Shown: positions 45,336-57,424 of the stretch, one piece after another
Layout: each line of letters starts with the position of its first letter
Position numbering within the stretch: the stretch's first letter is position 1
DNA from: Odontocerum albicorne
Taxonomy: Eukaryota; Arthropoda; Insecta; Trichoptera; Odontoceridae
Direction of reading: 5' to 3'
Length of the DNA: 64,000 nucleotides
NCBI GenBank assembly: GCA_949825065.1
Contig: OX463846.1
Span: 7,397,366-7,461,365, forward strand
Translations under genes and position numbers: made by a program
The notes under the pieces: model-generated
Told to the model about the DNA's origin: nothing
What the model saw: only the letters and a program-made list of their open reading frames with translations
Databases searched by the model: none

Positions 45336-47255
45336 TCTCAGTATCTGAAGCTCAAGGAAAGCCTTCGAAACAAAAGAAGAGATCTTGGCGAATTGATAAT
45401 ATTGTGAGTCTAAATAACTTAATATTTATTTCTTGAATCTTAGAAAAGACGTTTGTTTCAATTTGTGGTGTCACGTTTATATTTTTTTAATAAAATAAAT
45501 GAAGCACTTATTGTCTATTTTGTATTCACCACTGTTTTATTTGAGTTCACGTCTGGTTTAAAAGACCTCCATCCACTTCGTCAGGTAGCCTCACCTAACG
45601 ATGAAGACGGAGAACAAAATTTAAAAAAAAATTTTTTTAATCAATATTTATTTAGTTCAAATAGTGGTAAGGAACATAAAAGAAAATATTTTTCAAGATA
45701 GTTGGATTCATTTAAAATATAAGAAAATACCCTTACTTTTCTCCTCACGTTTAAAAGGTAGTTTCACAAAATTCCTAGAAAAAACCTCGTAGAATTGAGC
45801 CACGGATAGAAACCGCACTACCGCAAGTAGAAATATCACAAAAGTATATTCGGGACTTTCTCCACCATTTTGGAATAGGAATTTTCCCCGGGTTCCTCAT
45901 CAATGCTCTACATTCTACTTAGCTATATACCAGCGCACTGCGAAATGACGATAAGTAACTGATTATGTTATTTATATACGATAAAAAAAAACTTTTTTTA
46001 TTTTTTTTATTAAACAAAGTAAATTATTGTACAAAAGTTTGTCAAGGCGATACCTATATACAGATTTATTACTTAATTAATATTAATTATATGTTATAAT
46101 TTATGTACTTACTTAATCTTATTTTCCTACATATCATTTTATTTTATTTATTCAATCTTAATATATGAGATCTTAAAAATAATTAACACCTACGAGTACG
46201 TACTACTTATAACTAGATAACAATTCGTACAACTAATTATTTAGCAAAAACAAGTCCACTCGTTCAGGCTACTTGTATTCCATCACATTCACTCAGACCT
46301 TGGTCGTCCCAGCTAATACTGAAGGTGGACTAGTCAGGCAACATATAATGCTATATTACTTTGAAAATACCAACGAGGAAAATAAAAATGTTATAAATAT
46401 AAGGAACTTTTTTAGTAGCTGAATCCTTAATTATTTCCAACACAACTTAAAAATGCAACAGCACAGGAAGGCTTGAATATCTGATTTTTTTACCTCAACT
46501 GACTTTCCATCATAAAGGGTTGTTATTGCCATTAAATATTTCACGTACTTCAAACTTCTTTACATATCTTAAATATAAAGCCCCCTTCCTATCTAACTCC
46601 GACAAGGGAGATTTTCTTCGAAGAAAATTTTAACAGAATTCCGAGCAAATTTAGCGTGTTTTATAAATTATCCAGACACACCGTTAGCTTAATAGTTTTA
46701 TGTAAATTGGAAGAGTGATACTAAATAATGGAAATACAAATTAAAATGTGCTGGCTTGTGTACACTTATTTTGTTTGGTGGAATTAACTAATTTAAATAA
46801 TATTGCGATAACTTTTGATCAGTACGGCGATGAAAACGTTTCATTTGAATAAAACGAGTCATAGTTGAGTTTGTTTTATTTATGTATAACTCTAAAGAAT
46901 ATTTAAACCTTAAAAAAATTCCTTTGGTTTTTTAAACTGCTATTTTCTAGAGATAATTCACTGTAAATTTGAAGTGGACCGAAGTTATGCAACATTATTA
47001 AATCCAGAATTCCTTAATAGTTGAGCGAGTCTAACCGATATTTCTGTGAGACTTTTGTTACAGAGAGTATGGATTTAACCCGTGGCTCTAGACCGCCTTT
47101 TTAAATGGCTACGCTTAAATATTACTATTTAAGCGTCGGAAGAGACCTACATACCAGATTATACGTATATAATTGTTGACGAGAAAAATAGCTAACCCTT
47201 TATTTTAATTCACAAACTTTGTTTGATGCACCGGACAATTATTTACGCCATTTTG
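45336..47255. other. Unassigned AT-rich region
   Basis: About 1.9 kb without a supported gene or element. A less AT-rich patch at 45770-45950 and another at 46250-46340 are not recognised. Confidence 0.4.
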
Positions 47256-47257
47256 AA

Positions 47258-47644
47258 TTAATATTGTTCTTGGTGCTATAATTACGAACCGAGCTTTTAG
47301 TAATTAGTGATGCTTTATTTATCGGTAAGTGGGTATTTATACATTTCAGAATGGGCGCGGGAGTGCGCCCGCAATATATTTTTATCTCGCTTCTGTGCGT
47401 GCAGAAATGGTCGATTGAAATATTGCAGACATCGCAAATAATATTGTGGGTAGACAATTTGTTGGCGAAAACGGCGAGACAGCGTGATGCGTTCTCTTTC
47501 TACTGTGGAATGTATCGTAAATAGTATTTGTGGGTAAACAATTTCAATGTTTTGGTATGCGACCTTTGGACATATCCAAAGGTCGTTTCGTCGGTCGTTG
47601 ACCGTGTGTGTTGACAATATTCAGCGACGACCGTAGTTCCTACA
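47258..47644 (-). mobile_element. LTR-like dispersed repeat, copy 3 (best preserved)
   Basis: The minus strand begins tgtaggaactacggtcgtcg. It contains gcgcgggagtgcgcccgc as an inverted-repeat region, then a TATA box (tgtataaataccca) and, about 20 bp on, a polyadenylation-type aataaagc. After the presumed end a tggcg word follows, as in many retrovirus-like primer-binding sites. No internal coding region is attached, so it would be a solo LTR or a fragment. Confidence 0.5.
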
Positions 47645-48400
47645 CTAGCATCACCCCTCGCGCACGGAATGATCATGGTGAATGAATTTGCTGATATCGA
47701 TATCTTCCATATCTTGATGAATAAATTGAGTATTAATCTCCTTAATTTGCTTTGTTGATACAACTAAGTAACTTGACAAGGTAGCGTGAGTAACATGGTT
47801 CTAGATTTCATTTAATTTATTTCTTGTTATTCAATGTAATTGGGTTAAATTTGTATCGAATATCAAATAAATTTTAAAAAAATATATAAAATCCAGAGTC
47901 TATCGATTCTGTAAACATGAATGTGAGTGACTATAAGTCACTTGTCTACTCCCGGGATTTTTAACCCGAAAGCTCGATTATTGGAACCGATGACAATATT
48001 GTATCCCAGTCACGATTTTTATAATAAATTTTGATATATAGAATGTTACGAAATGAATGTAAAAAGCAAACAAAAGCTTTTGTTAATGAAAGAGATATAT
48101 TAATTCAAATCCACAAATTCCATTAGAGCTCTGTCAATATATTGAAATTGGGAATGAATTTCAAATACCAATTTTTGCATCATTCCACCCAAATTTTGTT
48201 TTCCGACTGACCAACTGATTACACAGAGATCGCTTAGCAAATATTTATTTTTCCGGCCCTACAATCAAATCACAAAATAATTTAACAAATGTGCTTATAT
48301 GAAACCATCAAAACGTTTGGTGATGTGCATCAATTAGTCATGGGATATTTTCGTAGTTTATATGATTTATCAAATTATGATTAATTTATTATATTACTTA
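47645..48400. other. Unassigned AT-rich region
   Basis: A stretch at about 47930-48010 (acccgaaagctcgattattg) resembles 62045-62090 in the outer part of SINE subfamily A2. Confidence 0.4.
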
Positions 48401-48402
48401 TA

Positions 48403-48622
48403 GTTAAGGCATTAACGTTGTGGAGTTTTACACATTGTAATTTGTTTTATCAAACTCTGTTTATTCCACTTTTTGTAACGATATAACCCTACCGGTTTCA
48501 AGGCTTTCACCTCATCCTCAGGGGAGCACAAACAAGACTTGTTTGTGGTCCCCTGAAGATGAGGTGAAAGCCTTGAAACCGGTAGGGTTATACCGTTACA
48601 AAAAGTGGAATAAACTATGTTT
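48403..48622. mobile_element. Palindromic (foldback) MITE
   Basis: Arms of about 75-80 bp read outward from a short centre at 48536-48541. The left arm has ctgtttattccac, aaccctaccggtttcaaggc and tttcacctcat; the right arm is the inverse. Left of the palindrome, tagttaaggcattaac is shared with the outer end of the copy at 61.7 kb. Related arms are at 5.2, 34.5, 57.1 and 61.35-61.7 kb. Confidence 0.9.
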
Positions 48623-49285
48623 ATTTTTTAAACTTTTTTATTTAATACAGGATATTGTCGAATACGAATCGTTGTATCTGTTTTTGACCGTTTTTTTTAT
48701 TTCTAAGTTTTATGTCTTTATTAAATAAAACTTGATTGGCCATCCCATGATAAAATTTACTATTCAACAACGCATTACCTAACGAAAAACAATATTTGGA
48801 AATCCACAGCTTATCCAAAATTCACCTAACTATTTTACGTACGAAATAAACTCACTCCGAATCAAGGCAGATGGAGGGAATGTGGAAAATTCAAAACTAT
48901 TTATTAATTTAATTTATTTCATCCCCCGTTAAGACCCTTGTTTAAAATATAAGTTTAAATTTTCAAAGGTAAAACCGATGTCCCTTGCAAAATTAACTGT
49001 ATGGCGAGTATCGCAGTTAAACACGAATTTGTTCAGTGGTTTCACTAACTACGTTATCATACTTAACCTAAATAACTACACATATGTAGTGTATGTGTTT
49101 AACATAGTATTACATAAATATACCGGTTAGTTAGAAATAAAGTTTTAGAAGTTTTCCTTTTTGTACACATCTCTCTTAACAAAAAGTTTATTTGATTTAA
49201 CACATTTAACAAAACAAATGGAAAAAATATATCAAATGATTCGGCTTTAACTTTGTGGAATTCCAAGTAAGAACATTTCTAGGCA
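48623..49285. other. Unassigned AT-rich region
   Basis: Nothing recognised. Confidence 0.4.
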
Positions 49286-49289
49286 GCCT

Positions 49290-49750
49290 TTTTTACACTT
49301 ACACATACTATTATATCATTTTTCTGTTGGGGTAGGCAGAGAGGCCGAGTGCCAAAGTGGTCGAGTGTCGCCTCCGCATCCATACATTTACTGTTCCTTC
49401 TGTTTCCTTAACTTCTTAACTTTCAGTCTTTAAAATCCATTTACTTGGTCCAACCATAGTTTCCTTCTCGTGCATCGTTAATTTGTTGTGATTCTTCATC
49501 CATCCTTTCATGATGTTCAAACCATACCAATGTATTATTTTTCACCCTACCTTACACATTTGTTTTTAGCTTCTATTAATCTTGAGTAATTATATTTCCT
49601 ATTCTTCCATTCATTAACATTCCACAATGTACGCATTTACGAGTACACCGTATTTACTTGTCTATTTTTTTTAATTTTCTACGACCACGTTTCACTGCCA
49701 TACTTCGATGTTAAGACTAATGACACTAAGTCTTTTAGCAAAGTAAAAAT
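49290..49750 (-). pseudogene. LINE-A (RTE-like) 3' fragment
   Basis: Starts with the family terminal segment (ttctgttggggtaggcagag), then gtccaaccatagtttcctt (the WLDQ-type region in antisense). At about 49600-49690 it has a degenerate single satellite-unit region, followed by ttcactgccatacttcg (the YGS region). Confidence 0.6.
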
Positions 49751-51550
49751 ATAAAATAAAATTCAATTAAAAGATACCAAACATTCACGAAATAAAAATG
49801 AACATTATTTTTTTTGAAAAACTTGGTATCTCGAAGCTTTTGCTCCAAAAAATTCTCGAGGCAAACTTCTTCAAGCTATCAGATAGACGTCAGCTTTTCC
49901 ATACTAAGTTGTCAAAAATAACCTGGCAATTAGAAGAAATAAAAACTGGGCTTGAGAATTGCTAAGTATACTTAAGTAACCATGTTATCTAATCTCTTCT
50001 CATATATTTTTATTCCATTCTGAAAACCGCAATCATCACGGTTAATAACCATTCTTCTCTAGCCTCTTATCGAGTAAGATTTTGTAAGTAAAATAAATAA
50101 ATATTTTGTTTTTATTTCGAATACATAAATTTATCCATAAAACGGACGTAGCTCAAATATTTTTATCTATTCTTTTATTTTGTATATGGTGGCCGCAATT
50201 ACGTTATTTATATTATGTACATTTTTTTATTTATTTTACTTACAAAATCTCACTCGCCATAGTTCAATTCAGTTCAGTTCGATTCTACTATCACCCACGC
50301 TGTTATGGGGAACAAATTAAGTCCCCATTCAGCACGATCTTCACTAGAATATCGAAATTTTCATTATTTTTTATGAGTGCTAAGGAAATGCTCAAATGAA
50401 CTATTTCTCGGTGGCAACATACCTGAGTGTGAAACAAACAGTAGAGACGGCGGACTTAGTAGAGAGGTCGAGAAGGAAACTAACTCACAGCGCAGTAAAT
50501 ATACTTACGAAGTGGCTTAAAGCTTTAAGTTCAAACTGTAAAGCAAATTGCCAGTACTTTCACATAAAATTTAGAATACAGCAAAACTATCATTTGACGC
50601 CACAAGATTGGAGCAGCCAATCAGTCTAAAAATGAACCGATGAAAGACTGAGTAAAGTTCCTTTCTAAATTATTGAGTCAATTATTATCAAAGTACCATA
50701 GAATGAGGCCGCAAAAATTACAACAGGGTGATGGGACAATATTGAGACTAAAGAGTTTGCCATTAAAGTTCCCATGACCAGGAAAAAATTAGGTAGTCCA
50801 ATAGTTTGGGTACACCCACTTCTTACACCATTATTTTTAAGCAATCGGGCGCCCAAGGTTCGATTTCTGGTGGATACATTTCTAGACTGGTTTAACTATG
50901 AGACTCTTTTACATCTGAATTCATGTTTTTCTTAAGTTAATATGCTGATTATCACAAATTATTTTAGCACTTTTAAGCAACGTAAATATTAGGTTATGTA
51001 AAAAAACTCTGCCTAACGTCTTCCATTGGTGAGTTTTCTGCGGTTTTCTTACCAAATATGTTTCTCTGAACATATCCAGATGCGGAAAAGTACCTTATCT
51101 AATGGCCGCAGTCACTACTTTTTTATTCTTACTCTCAACTTATATATATTTATTTTGAAATATTTTTTGTATGTTAATATTGATGGGTTCGAGTCTCAAG
51201 CTGAATGGCCTTTGAAAATAGTCTGTTCTCTAAACGACGTTGTATAAATTGTCCGTTTTTATTATTATTTACGAAAGACTGTAACATATTAAACCGGCCA
51301 ATTGTCTTGGAACTTTGATATCTTTGCCATCGGAACTTAAGATTTGATTTGTCAAAACTTTGTATACGTTGGAGTGCTACAGTCTGCACATAAAAAGCTA
51401 ACAGAAGAAGGAAACGTAAAAAGTCAGATAAAGCATAGAGGTTGTATAAGAAGGTGTATGGGTGAAAATTTTATAAAATCAATCCCTTCATAGCCTAATT
51501 GAATACATATCTGAGTTTACTTTTAGGCTGTTATTTCATAAATCGAGATT
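49751..51550. other. Mostly unassigned; possible SINE at about 50760-50930
   Basis: The plus strand at 50850-50905 has an aaggttcgatttctgg B-box-like word followed by ctagactggtttaactatg, resembling SINE family A. The rest is unassigned AT-rich DNA downstream of the candidate host gene. Confidence 0.35.
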
Positions 51551-51551
51551 T

Positions 51552-51788
51552 TTATTCCAAAGCTTTGGGTAAATAAATATTGACGACGTCATCTGAATAC
51601 TCACGTAGGATTCCATTCAATTTCCAGGACCCTGCGAAGGTTCCCGCAGCCAAATTGCCATAAAGAGACTTTATGTATTCTGATAAGCACTCAAGTGTGA
51701 AGTCGTACATCGTTATGGTAACATATATTAAGGCATTGATGACAGATGTAACGAGAGAGTTTGTGATATATGCTGGTGTCAGCAAGGG
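51552..51788 (-). CDS. Candidate terminal exon of an unidentified host gene
   Basis: On the minus strand a polypyrimidine region with a branch-point-like tgctaac is followed by an AG at 51790-51789. An open frame of 78 codons starts in phase 0 with PLLTPAYITNSLVTSVINAL, continues YVTITMYDFTLECLSEYIK and AAGTFAGSWKLNGILREYSD, and ends PKALE and TAA. The stop overlaps an AATAAA polyadenylation-type signal. GC content is visibly higher than in the flanks and the composition is protein-like, with an amphipathic or membrane-compatible N-terminal part. I do not recognise the family. The exon model is inferred from signals only. Confidence 0.5.
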   Translation of the reverse strand, partial: PLLTPAYITNSLVTSVINALIYVTITMYDFTLECLSEYIKSLYGNLAAGTFAGSWKLNGILREYSDDVVNIYLPKALE

Positions 51789-52149
51789 CTATGGGTGATT
51801 TCCATATCAGGAGGTTAGCAATAAAATGAGAAATTTGGTTTCAGATAGGATAATTTAAGTCAATTTAATTTCACGAAAACGTTAACGTGGTGGTGAATCA
51901 TTAGTTTTGAGGGCGTTAGAATGCAAAATGTGGAACTTATATTATGTGGTCTTGGTACTCCTTAAGTTTAAGTAATATTCAGGCTGTACTTATTTAAAAA
52001 AAAAAGTGAAAGAAATTTTCAAACAACATTAGTTGAAAAATGACTTCATTCGTGGTTATGATCTAAAAGTAATGTTTTACTTAATTTACAAGTTTTTATT
52101 TTATGTATAAAATATTTTGACTTTTAGTCGATATCATTAGATCTTTGGG

Positions 52150-52461
52150 AGTACAAATTAGTTCGGTCCGTTTCCAAAAGATGGCTCTGGCTGTTATGAA
52201 TGGTTCATAGTGACAGCCGATTTTGGCGGTTTCAGAGAGGTTAGACATCTGCCAATAATATTCAGTTTATATCGCTTTGAGTTTCATGCAAAAACCTTGT
52301 TTTGTACAGTGTTGAAAATGTCGAATTTTGTGTTAACCAAGCAGCATTTGCGGGAGGTTTTAATTATCTGCTTTAATTGGAAGAAAAGTGCAGCTGAAGC
52401 CCATCGAATGCTTGTCGAAGTTTATGATGACGCTGCTCCAACTGATACTTATGTTAAATAA
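52150..52461 (+). pseudogene. mariner-type transposase N-terminal fragment
   Basis: The plus strand reads MSNFVLTKQHLREVLIICFN, then KKSAAEAHRMLVEVYDDAAP and TDTYVK. This matches the helix-turn-helix N-terminus (HTH_48 type) of mariner/SETMAR-like transposases. A leader of about 160 bp precedes the methionine at about 52319. The catalytic domain is missing; LINE-C sequence begins 2 bp after the stop. It would lie in an intron of the candidate host gene. Confidence 0.8.
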
Positions 52462-52462
52462 A

Positions 52463-52910
52463 ATGAGTGCTTTCTAACGTTCTCAGTCTGAGTGGAATAT
52501 TTTCTTTTATTTTTGATAATGTGATATGAAATATGTCAATATCCGAAGTAATCCCGTTTAAAAGAGTTTAAACCCTTCCAATAAGCATAGTGGCTTTGAA
52601 ACTCGTTCTCGCGTAAATGATTAAGAACAACAGTTCCTGCCGACGCAGTCTAGTGTAATCGTTAGAAACATTTATGTACCGTTAATCTTTCTAGTAATGC
52701 TGGATAGCTCACAGCTCCTCAAACGAGTTTATCAACGTATATCAGGAGACAAAGATTTATAATTTACTCAAGGAATTAAATTCATGCATGCACATCAGGA
52801 ATTGGGGAGAATAAAGCCATGGATAAACACCAAACTCACTCATAGAGAGATATCATTGATATTTTCTTTGCACCTTCTCCAACATGAGTGAGTTATGCAC
52901 CCCTAGCATA
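52463..52910 (-). pseudogene. LINE-C ORF2 fragment, second copy
   Basis: Nucleotide-level match to 5848-6290 in the same orientation (gatatgaaataagtcaatat; agtaatgctgga; ataaagccatgga). Frames are broken. The 5' end is truncated at nearly the same point as the other copy. Confidence 0.7.
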
Positions 52911-53304
52911 CTAATTAAAGCATATTGAGCACTGTTTGGCTTTCAAATGACTTAGAGATTCTCATCAGCTATTCTCGAGTTTTGAAAACTGAATTATACA
53001 AGTTCTAAATGTGATATAGCTGTGAAACAAGGTCTTTAAAACATTGATAACCAAACTCACGTCTATGCATATAAATATTCTGGAAATACAATACATACTG
53101 CGGAAATAATTCCAACCACGTTTTTTCGCAAAAATCTAATTGTCAAACATGTCAGTTAAAACAACACTGGCCTTATATCGCGAAAAATCTTATGACTTTC
53201 ATTTGACGACTATGGTCATTAAGCTCATTGATTTATAGGAAAACGTCAAAAAATGGAATCATAAAACTATATTTTAAATGTACCGTCATTCTGGCCATAA
53301 ATAC

Positions 53305-53396
53305 CCATTGATAGCAGCAAAGAGTGGAATCCCAGTTTCCATAAATTCACGAGGCGTCACCATTTTACTGCCGCTTGTGTTGGTAAGGTGTTCAGC
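53305..53396 (-). CDS. Possible internal exon of the candidate host gene
   Basis: On the minus strand an acceptor-like T-run and ttatag precede a frame reading AEHLTNTSGSKMVTPREFME and TGIPLFAAING. A GT (gtattt) follows at 53304. The reading is protein-like and the region is less AT-rich. The phase at this donor (2) does not fit the phase-0 acceptor of the next exon, so either a different donor is used, another exon lies between, or this is not an exon. Confidence 0.3.
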
Positions 53397-53574
53397 CTAT
53401 AAATTTAGCGATAGCCATAAAAAAACGGTCGTACCATAAATATGGCAAATAATGACCGCGAGTATCCAATAAAATATACAGCGTGATTGCTACTCAATGC
53501 GAAATATTAAAGAATGCAAAAATGGGACTCCTTTTCATAAATTTTCATTGTTTTAAATATTTACTTTTTAGAAT

Positions 53575-53715
53575 TGTGTATTTATTGTCATTATCGTCAT
53601 CACCATCATCACACCATGCCCTCTTTTGGAGTAGGCAGTAAAACCAGATTTCCACTTCATTATATCCTGGCACACGTCAATCGCTTCTGCCACGTCCATT
53701 TACTTATCTGGTAAA
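53575..53715 (-). pseudogene. RTE-like 3' end
   Basis: The minus strand reads KWKSGFTAYSKRGHG, followed by a gatgatggtgatgacga tail. Short RxxWxxLVxAYSKRGH endings and (GAT)n tails are typical of RTE-like elements. Confidence 0.5.
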
Positions 53716-53741
53716 GAAGTTCACCAGGTAATAATTCTTAC

Positions 53742-53947
53742 ACACGCTTGACGTGCTGGAACATTGTTACATCTTCATGTGCAGGATAGTATAACTGACA
53801 CAAGAAATGACAAACTGCGAGTAACGTGCCCATTAAAATGGTTTTAAGACCGGGGGATTGATTAATGGAGCTGAAGATAATATTGTCTACCAGGTACGGT
53901 TTTAAATTATCTAGCACACCCCATTCGGATGTGTTAATGGGCACCAT
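53742..53947 (-). CDS. Candidate 5' exon of the unidentified host gene
   Basis: The minus strand opens with ATG at 53947 and reads MVPINTSEWGVLDNLKPYLV, DNIIFSSINQSPGLKTILMG, then a hydrophobic TLLAVCHFLCQLYY (a plausible membrane segment) and PAHEDVTMFQHVKR. A strong donor-like gtaaga lies at 53741, and a weaker gtgtaa two bases earlier would give phase 0. Base composition is less AT-rich than the flanks, and the sequence lacks the low-complexity look of chance frames in this window. Not recognised as any mobile-element protein. It is on the same strand as the candidate exon at 51552-51788. Confidence 0.42.
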
Positions 53948-55765
53948 ACAAATAAAGAAATGATTATTATTTTATTCTATAAACTCGATTTATATTTTCT
54001 AACTTTCATCGCGTTCATTAATATGTATCATATACATTTCATCCTGTGTAAAGATATTGGGGAAAATAAGAGATAATAACGGAAAATTCGTTATGTCTGT
54101 CATTCAGTATCGGAAAATCCTTATACTATACAGCTCTAATTATCGTAACTTATAAATATATTTTTTTTACGAGTACACACTTCAAAATACATTTGGAAAT
54201 AATAAAACGGTTATTAACGCAATACGAGACGAGAACTCATCGTGCTCTTGAATTTTGATATTTCTGTCCATTCTTTCACCATTTCAATGCCGGAGTTTAA
54301 TAGAAAAATGAAGACAATTACGTAACTTTTGAAATTTATACCAGTAAAAATAATTTTAACTTCGCTTTTAAATAACAAAATATCATTTCGAAAACTAACT
54401 TGTGTAATTTTTGTTTGAAATCTTTTTTTATATATTTTTTTCCGTTTACTGGGAGCTTTTAGTAATTTATATTTAATTGATTCGTTAACTACTAATAAGC
54501 AACAGTTAAAGTAACTGAACAATTTGGAAGGTAAAGTAAAACTTGAATAAAACTGAGGAAAAGTGCAGATGTAACAAAAAACGAGAGCTCTCAATTGTAG
54601 TCAGCGGTATGCAAATACCTGGAATATTACTTATATCATTTTCAATTATAACCAAGAATGAGATACCATAAGTTCTCAAGACCTCAATATTCAAAACCTC
54701 CAAAGGGCGATTTTCGATTTCTAGGGTTCTCGGTTTCGCTATCTTAATTTGTGCGCGGTAGACAATTTACTTCAAGCGGGTATACTAGTGTATTTTTTTC
54801 CTAAAATACTCACACCCAATTTATTTGATTTCTTCTGAAAATCTAATTAATTGCAAAGAAATGCTAAAAGAATTGTTTTTATTTTTCACACTGTCATCGA
54901 TTTTGATTCAGTCCGATATTAAAATAGAATTCGAGTGTGCAAAAGAGAAAGTAAAAAAAAAACAGACATATATGAACACAAAGTTGATTTTTAATAAAAA
55001 AAAATAAATAGAAATTTTATTGTTTATCATACAACAATGACTTATTTAGTTGAGTTGTTTTTTAACATATTGCGGTGCCAAAAACCGTTCCATATTTTTT
55101 CCAAATAAAGTGAAATTCGCATTCCACTAATACCTATTTGGCGCAATTTTTCCCAAATGTCACTGAAGTAAGAAGTACTTTGATCAAATATGGATAAAGT
55201 CAGATGGTTCGGGATATTTTATTTTATCAAAATTACGTTCCCTCAAAGAGTGGTTCATTTCCGCGTAATTTCTCCGTCATCCTTCAATCGCGACTCTCCT
55301 TTGCGGAATGTCATGCGTAAACATAAAAGATTTCCTTCGGCGGAAGGCAATTATCCTTAACAAAAGATATAAAACGCTAACCAAATGACCGCGTAAGGAA
55401 AACTGATTTTATTGTATTCTTCAATTTACGTATATGATTTAACTTATATATAATGTTGCAATACGTGAAGATAATTACTTTATTTTGAATATAATTTATT
55501 TAGCTTCTGAAGTCTTTCAATACCCATGAAATTGTTTTATTTTTTCGAATTCATGTATTTATCGTCAATTTTAAATAAATAAAAATGTTCAGTTTTAACA
55601 ATTTATCAAATATTCCATAATTGACATCAATTTCGGATATATTTGATTATTTTAATAACACTTTTTTACCAATCAACCCTTACTAGGATGATTTGTACCT
55701 CCACTCCAAAACCAAGAAATTCATATAATATTTTTTTATTTTTTTTTTATTTTATTTTTTTTTAT
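53948..55765. other. Unassigned AT-rich region
   Basis: No supported feature. The 126-codon minus-strand frame at 54214-54594 is low-complexity and not recognised. Confidence 0.4.
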
Positions 55766-56085
55766 TATTACACATGACAAGAAATATACATAATTTGCGA
55801 AAAAACAACAGGTTATTTAATTTGGACATACATTATTTTAATGGATCTGGGTCTTTCATTTGTCGTATCCCCAGTAAACTAGGCTTTTGCCTGTATCTCA
55901 CTGAGGATATTTAGCATGAAAAAATAAATCGAAACTTTTTTCCAATATTTGATTACACAAAAACAAAATCCCGTTGCACGTTCTCATCAACCTGACAAAC
56001 AGTGACACTCAATTACAACTGGAAACATCATGCGGAATCAAACTCTTCACACACCATCACTCCAGAAATACCAAAAATGTTCATC
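55735..56085 (-). repeat. Dispersed repeat shared with the 14.4-kb hAT element
   Basis: Colinear with 14390-14710: acacatgacaagaaatatac, tttaatttggaca, ccccagtaaactaggctttt, gcctgtatctcactgagga and cctgacaaacagtgacactc. At both loci the plus-strand left edge is T-rich, consistent with a retroposon whose A-rich tail is on the minus strand. Confidence 0.7.
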
Positions 56086-56240
56086 CCGTAATATACCGCA
56101 CACAATCATAAGAATAAAAATAAAAACAAAAGTAAAACCAAAAATGAATCCAAAATGAAATAAAAATAAAACCCAAAATGTTCACCCCATAATATACCGC
56201 ACACAATCATAAGAATAAAAATGAAAACAAAAATATACAG
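56072..56240. repeat. Local tandem duplication, about 104 bp
   Basis: The segment ccgtaatataccgcacaca... to aataaaaataaaaac is repeated as cccataatataccgcacaca... immediately downstream. Confidence 0.75.
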
Positions 56241-56790
56241 AAACACAAATACAAAACAACCTAAATTAAAACAACAAGAAGAAACCCACACTCAAGAGCC
56301 CGCACAAATCTTTTCCACACGTCATTTCTACAATATAAAGAATACAATTTAAAAAAGCAAACAAAAAATGAAAGTTGAAGAAACAGTAAATGGAAAAGTT
56401 CTTCGAAGGAAGAAGAAATATAACATTCATTGAACGTTGTACAAGTGATGGATAGCTTGTTCGGAGTTTCGGTCCGATGGTAGGACACCTTAATTTAGTA
56501 AATCAAATATGTCGTATAAAAAGCAACTGAAAAACACAAGATCATCAAGTCCATCATCCACACCACACTCTCAACCAGGATTCTCCACAATATTCATTCT
56601 GTAAAGGTGACAAGGTTTCATGCAGAGACCCATCTGCAAGTGACACATGACTGACACGTCTATATTGTTCATTCTCATTATATTAAACCATGGTTTCAAA
56701 GGGATAGATTACTGAATTGATATACTCGTATATCTATGATGTATCCCTTATTTACACCAATTATATCTCAATCCAACGTCCATCGGTTCT
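56241..56790. other. Unassigned AT-rich region
   Basis: Nothing recognised. Confidence 0.4.
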
Positions 56791-56794
56791 GAGT

Positions 56795-57000
56795 AAAAAT
56801 GCTTATTATATTACGCTTATTTGAAATATATATCCAACTAGCAGGCTTATTGCAATGTCCCAATGACTTCCAGCCAACCATAAAGATATTGAAAACTAGA
56901 CCAGAATCCATTAAAATAAAATCGTGCACCAACAGTAATAGAACTAGCAACCCCCAGGTCAGAAGACATACGTCTTACCAACTAGGACATGGAGATTATC
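56795..57000 (-). mobile_element. tRNA-derived SINE family A, full length, diverged
   Basis: The minus strand starts taatctccatgtcctagttg, then gtaagacgtatgtcttctga, an eroded B-box, ggattctggtctagttttca and ggttggctggaagtcattgg. It ends with a gcaataagcctgc tail. Confidence 0.75.
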
Positions 57001-57420
57001 TATCATTCATGCAAAATATCATGAATCTTCTGAAATTCATGAAATAATCGATTTTTTTTTAGAGATAATTTGTCTTTTTTTGTGTTCTCTCGTGAAGATA
57101 AAGTAAACACCTTGAAATCAGTAAGGTTATGTGGGAAAAAAATATTTCATGTGGTTAAAATTGTGTTTTAGTAAATAAATTACAAATAAAATATTCTTAA
57201 TGTGGTTTTCAATTAATGTAATTAATTAATGTATTTACTTATAATTTTACTACTAATCGAATTGTTTTACTTATAAACATTTTGTTTGAAGTGTTATTTA
57301 CTTATTTTGTTATGAATATAAAAGCTTTACTAGCATATACTCGTATATTGAAAAAAAAAAGATAATTGTAAACTATCGAAGGCTATTTTTGAGTATGTAG
57401 AGTATAAAACCATTATTTTT
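57001..57420. other. Unassigned AT-rich region with a partial MITE arm
   Basis: About 57090-57135 (cgtgaagataaagtaaacac, cttgaaatcagtaaggttat) is an eroded arm of the palindromic MITE family. Confidence 0.45.
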
Positions 57421-57424
57421 TAAA

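Noticed and set aside
54214..54594. 126-codon minus-strand frame as a gene
   Set aside because: Low-complexity composition typical of chance frames in AT-rich DNA; no start context, splice sites or recognisable motif.
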